DNA from: DAHVFY01 sp040388665
Lineage (GTDB): Bacteria; Chlamydiota; Chlamydiia; Chlamydiales; Rhabdochlamydiaceae
Length of the DNA stretch: 64,000 bases
Reading direction: 5' to 3'
Assembly: GCA_040388665.1 (NCBI GenBank)
Contig: JAZKBL010000012.1
Location: 1-64,000, forward strand
Part shown: positions 61,032 through 64,000 of the stretch, in pieces
How positions within the stretch are numbered: position 1 is the stretch's first letter
How the letters are laid out: each line of letters opens with the position of its first letter
Notes under the pieces: generated by a model
Database searches by the model: none
Told to the model about the DNA's origin: nothing
The model's input: the letters and a program-made list of their open reading frames with translations, nothing else
Translations under genes and position numbers: made by a program

Positions 61032-63009
61032 GATATTATCTAAGTTTAAAGATGTAGATTATTTTAAGCCTTATTTTTCAGCCAGTTTTTTCTTTAGAGC
61101 AACTCTTCTATTTTTATCCTCCTGCGCTAACTCAAAAGAGCCCTCTTTAAAAAAACAAGAACAAAAATACGGCATGTGGAGCTCCTCAATTACCGCTGAA
61201 ACAACCTGTACTGCTACCAAATTTTATGGAAATCTTTTTTTTGATAATAACACGCTCTATTGGACAGAGGTACGGCCTGCAGAGGAAGGCCGATCTGTCA
61301 TCGTATCTGAAAAAGGAGATATAACACCCCCTGGATTTAGTGTAAGGACGAGGGTCCATGAGTACGGAGGCAAATCTTATACGGTACACAATGGCACCGT
61401 CTACTTTGTCAATTTTAGCGATCAATGCATCTACATGCAAAAAGAACATATCGTGAAGCCTTTAACAAAACCTGGCATCCGTTTTGCCGATCTTATTACT
61501 TCTGAAAAGGGAATCATTGCTATCGGCGAGCTTCATAGAGGAGAGCGTTATACTGAAGTCGATAATTTTTTAAGCTATATCGACAAAGAAACAGGCTCTC
61601 ACACCATTTTGTCTTCAGGCAAAGACTTTTACTCTTCCCCTACTCTTAGCCCGGATGGGAAAAAACTTGCTTGGCTCTCATGGAATTTTCCCAACATGCC
61701 TTGGGATGGCACAGAACTCTGGATTGCCGATTTTAGTGAAGGAATGCTTCACCATCCTCGTCGCGTAGCAGGCGGCGACAAAGAGTCCATTTTCCAACCA
61801 AGCTTTTCACCAAGCAATGATCTCTACTTTGTTTCTGATAAAAGCGGCTTTTGGAATCTTTATCGTCTACAATCATTTGGATATGAAGAAATGTGTCCGA
61901 TAGATGCTGAATTTGGCCTTCCTCAGTGGGTATTTGGTATGTATACCTATAGTTTTACAAATGAAGGGATCTTGTGCACTTATTTTCAAAATGGAGAATC
62001 TGTTTTAGCTCTCATTGACGTTGACACTAAGCAATTAAAAAAAATCTCTTTAGATGGAAATTATTTTGCACAAATTCGCTCTCAAGGAAATGTAGGTGCT
62101 TATCTTAAAGGCAGTTGGACTAAGCCAACAGCTCTCTTTAAACTTCATCTTAATGAGATGGAAGAAATCCCTATTTCTCAAGAACATTCATGGGTCATTG
62201 ACCCTGATGATTTAAGCGAAGCTAAACCCATCAGTTTTCCAAGTAAAAATGGAAGAACAGCATACGGCTTTTATTACGCGCCAAAAAATAAAAATTTCAC
62301 AACAATTCCAGGAGAGCTCCCGCCTCTTATTATTGAAACGCACGGAGGACCAACAGCTCATGTTACAGGGTTATTTTCCCTCTGCAAACAATACTGGACA
62401 AATAGAGGATATGCTGTTCTTGATGTCAATTATGGCGGCAGCTCCGGCTATGGTAGAGCTTATCGAGATCTGCTAAATAACAACTGGGGAATCGTAGACG
62501 TCGAGGACTGTCAAGCGGGTGCTCAATATCTCGCACGTCAAGGTCTTGCCGATCCTAAAAAAACTGCCATCACAGGAGGGAGCGCCGGAGGCTATACAAC
62601 TCTTGCTGCACTTGCCTTTACAGATACCTTTTCTGTTGGAGGTAGCTATTTTGGTGTTTCTGATCCAGCGCGTCTTACCAAAACAACTCATAAATTCGAA
62701 GCACATTATTTTGATCTCATTATTGCACCTTATCCAGAAGGAAAAGAGATCTATGACGCTAGATCCCCTCTTCAACATGCCGATAAAATCAATCATCCGG
62801 TGATCTTCTTTCAAGGGTTAGATGATAAAATCGTCACCCCGGACCAGTCTGAAATCATGTACTTAGCACTTAAAAAGAGAAACATTCCTACCAAAATATT
62901 CAATTACGAGGGAGAACAACACGGATTTCGCAAAATAGAAAATCTAATTAACTCGCTTGAAGAGGAACATGCTTTTTACCAAGAAGTGTTTGATGCAGAC
63001 TCCAAATAA
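61030..63009 (+). CDS. S9-family prolyl oligopeptidase-like serine peptidase
   Basis: 659 residues if started at the ATG at 61030; residues 30-43 (RATLLFLSSCANS) would then act as a lipobox-like signal. An ATG at 61171 (MWSSSITAE) would give a cytosolic enzyme without it. The family start GMWSSSITAETT and VRTRVHEYGGKSY belong to the S9C type, with a beta-propeller first. The catalytic domain has S518 in GGSAGGYTT, D599 in GLDDKIVTP and H631 in EQHGFR. It cleaves short peptides, probably for nutrition. Length fits the family (about 640). It overlaps the next gene by 17 bases. Confidence 0.88.
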   Translation: MILSKFKDVDYFKPYFSASFFFRATLLFLSSCANSKEPSLKKQEQKYGMWSSSITAETTCTATKFYGNLFFDNNTLYWTEVRPAEEGRSVIVSEKGDITPPGFSVRTRVHEYGGKSYTVHNGTVYFVNFSDQCIYMQKEHIVKPLTKPGIRFADLITSEKGIIAIGELHRGERYTEVDNFLSYIDKETGSHTILSSGKDFYSSPTLSPDGKKLAWLSWNFPNMPWDGTELWIADFSEGMLHHPRRVAGGDKESIFQPSFSPSNDLYFVSDKSGFWNLYRLQSFGYEEMCPIDAEFGLPQWVFGMYTYSFTNEGILCTYFQNGESVLALIDVDTKQLKKISLDGNYFAQIRSQGNVGAYLKGSWTKPTALFKLHLNEMEEIPISQEHSWVIDPDDLSEAKPISFPSKNGRTAYGFYYAPKNKNFTTIPGELPPLIIETHGGPTAHVTGLFSLCKQYWTNRGYAVLDVNYGGSSGYGRAYRDLLNNNWGIVDVEDCQAGAQYLARQGLADPKKTAITGGSAGGYTTLAALAFTDTFSVGGSYFGVSDPARLTKTTHKFEAHYFDLIIAPYPEGKEIYDARSPLQHADKINHPVIFFQGLDDKIVTPDQSEIMYLALKKRNIPTKIFNYEGEQHGFRKIENLINSLEEEHAFYQEVFDADSK

Positions 63010-63577
63010 TTTATTTTTTCTTCTGCTTATTTTTTTAGCGGGATGCTCTTACATGCCAGAAAGAATTAGTCTGGCATATGTTCCTCTTCAGCACTCTCTT
63101 AAAATGGATCCCCCATCTGATACCCGCGTGAGTGTTTATGTCGTAGACAATAGGCGCAATGGTAAGACGGTGAGTTATAAAAAGGGCGACCATAATGTAG
63201 AACGCGCTTCCATACAACTTAGCTGCAACTTGTCAGAAGAAATCACAGATGCTGTTACTCTAGAGCTCCACAATCGTGGATTTAATACAGAAAAAGGCTC
63301 TACCCAAATTCACATCGAGATTCAAAAATTCTACAACGAATTTAAAGAAGCCTTTTTGGGAAGTAGGGGTGTTTCAGAACTAATTCTTTCCGTAACTGTA
63401 GCAAAAAGCTCGGACAACATCTACTACTCTAAAATGATCATCGGCATTGGGGAGAACGACAGCGTGTGGATCCACTCAGGAAATAATGCCGCAAGAGCAC
63501 TTAATAGAGCTTNNNNNNNNNNGATCCACAAATTATTCAACGATCCCGCATTTTTGCAGGCCCTCGCCAAAAATTAG
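62993..63577 (+). CDS. YajG-like lipoprotein (contains assembly gap)
   Basis: About 194 residues from the ATG at 62993, inside the end of the S9 gene. The lipobox is FLAGC. The mature part (RISLAYVPLQHSL, RVSVYVVDNRRNGKTVSYKKG, AVTLELHNRGF, IHIEIQKFYNEF) matches the layout of YajG-type lipoproteins, whose role is unclear. Ten N at 63513-63522 fall in frame, and the protein continues to IHKLFNDPAFLQAL, so the gap may be near its true length. The stop overlaps the stop of the convergent gene. Confidence 0.72.
   Translation: MQTPNNLFFLLLIFLAGCSYMPERISLAYVPLQHSLKMDPPSDTRVSVYVVDNRRNGKTVSYKKGDHNVERASIQLSCNLSEEITDAVTLELHNRGFNTEKGSTQIHIEIQKFYNEFKEAFLGSRGVSELILSVTVAKSSDNIYYSKMIIGIGENDSVWIHSGNNAARALNRAXXXXIHKLFNDPAFLQALAKN
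63513..63522. other. assembly gap (10 N)
   Basis: Ten undetermined bases inside the YajG-like gene. The coding frame is the same on both sides, unlike the gap at 10483. Confidence 0.95.
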
Positions 63578-64000
63578 CGACTGGTGTGAAAAGAAGGAAG
63601 AAAAGAAATTCTACTCATAAATCCTTCTGCCTTTTCCTTGTCAATTTTACAGATTTCCTGAGCTATTTCTTCCAAATCCAAAGTCAAAGTAGCGTTATCT
63701 GGATTGAAAAGAAAGTATGCATCGCCTGCTTTAACCATCGATATTGCATGGCCAACCACTTTTTCAGGAGTTAACAAAACTGTATAAACCCCATTAGGCA
63801 ATCGCTTAACGAAACTTTTTAACGGTTCTATTTTTTTGTCTATAGCACACTGTGGATAAGAAATCTCTCTTTTAAGATCAAGACCGACACTTCCTGCCAA
63901 AGTACGCTGCCTTGCGCGCACATCCCGAGTCTGGTACCGAAGCTGTTTTTCTAAAGATAATTTTCTTCTACGCTTGATATGTAGAGCTCTTCCAAAAGTT
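63574..64000 (-). CDS. C-terminal part of a possible papain-fold (C58/YopT-like) cysteine protease effector, 5' end outside window
   Basis: The frame is open to the window end, so at least 141 residues belong to a longer protein. The visible segment has a basic part (HIKRRRKLSLKEQLRYQ), then PNGVYTVLLTPEKVVGHAISMVKAGDAYFLFNPDNATLTL. A strand-turn with GHA-x-S followed about 15 residues later by F-(N/D)-P-(N/D) is the His and Asp pattern of YopT-like and related cysteine proteases. The catalytic Cys would be upstream, outside the window. Such proteins are often type III effectors in chlamydiae. The assignment rests on this one pattern. Confidence 0.5.
   Translation of the reverse strand, partial: TFGRALHIKRRRKLSLEKQLRYQTRDVRARQRTLAGSVGLDLKREISYPQCAIDKKIEPLKSFVKRLPNGVYTVLLTPEKVVGHAISMVKAGDAYFLFNPDNATLTLDLEEIAQEICKIDKEKAEGFMSRISFLPSFHTSR

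Noticed and set aside
1..64000. tRNA, rRNA genes or CRISPR arrays
   Set aside because: I looked for T-loop patterns (GGTTCGAATCC type), rRNA motifs and regularly spaced repeats in the gaps and found none.

Overview
The window looks like a chromosomal scaffold piece from an environmental chlamydia (phylum Chlamydiae, probably order Parachlamydiales, Simkania-, Parachlamydia- or Waddlia-like). The evidence is the pepF/groES/groEL neighbourhood, a DAO-type oxidoreductase, phnP-like, hflX and radC block near mdh (recalling the CT375-CT380 region of Chlamydia trachomatis), and a MOMP-like porin. The citrate synthase next to mdh argues against Chlamydiaceae, which lack it. Base composition is moderate to low GC. 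Two runs of exactly 10 N (10483-10492 and 63513-63522) are assembly gaps; each falls inside one gene.

Layout. 2-4553: the 3' part of an RHS/YD-repeat gene, its small secreted partner, a decayed copy of that partner, an unknown secreted protein and a DUF151 protein. 4553-8955: palindromic repeats, HPr, PepF, and groES-groEL behind a CIRCE-like operator. 9043-13282: a large secreted protein split by a gap, an AsmA-like protein and a Gly-rich secreted protein. 13323-17954: an aldolase-family/CysQ-like/mini-ORF/sulfotransferase operon, then two exported phosphatase-type enzymes. 17951-27379: a second RHS locus with its partner, a chimeric gene scar and an ADP-forming acyl-CoA synthetase with a GNAT domain. 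27496-35716: transporters, an exported EEP-family hydrolase, a His-rich lipoprotein, an SprT-like protein and a porin. 35735-43779: DUF1653, a long fold-back element, RadC, HflX, PhnP-like, DAO, an exported alpha/beta hydrolase, and citrate synthase with malate dehydrogenase. 43864-50858: a DMT transporter, then a third RHS locus with partner. 50894-58204: a release-factor-like protein, OppA, a TPP riboswitch controlling an MFS transporter and a mitochondrial-carrier-like protein, a dicarboxylate symporter and an ABC-F ATPase. 58201-64000: a beta-barrel protein, MFS, an S9 peptidase, a YajG-like lipoprotein and the end of a possible cysteine protease.

Two systems stand out. First, a TPP riboswitch (about 53002-53096) overlaps the ribosome binding site of an MFS transporter whose stop codon overlaps (ATGA) the start of a 283-residue protein with three spaced mitochondrial-carrier signatures. 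Mitochondrial TPP carriers belong to that family, so a thiamine/TPP acquisition operon is the simplest reading. Second, three RHS proteins (two complete with Sec signals) each end in a divergent alpha/beta-hydrolase-like domain with similarly spaced Ser-Asp-His candidates. Each is followed at once, by overlap or within 11 bases, by an exported protein of one shared family, which fits toxin and immunity pairs acting in the envelope. One partner also carries YwqK-type MORN repeats.

All product names rest on reading the translated sequence by eye. No database search or structure prediction was possible.
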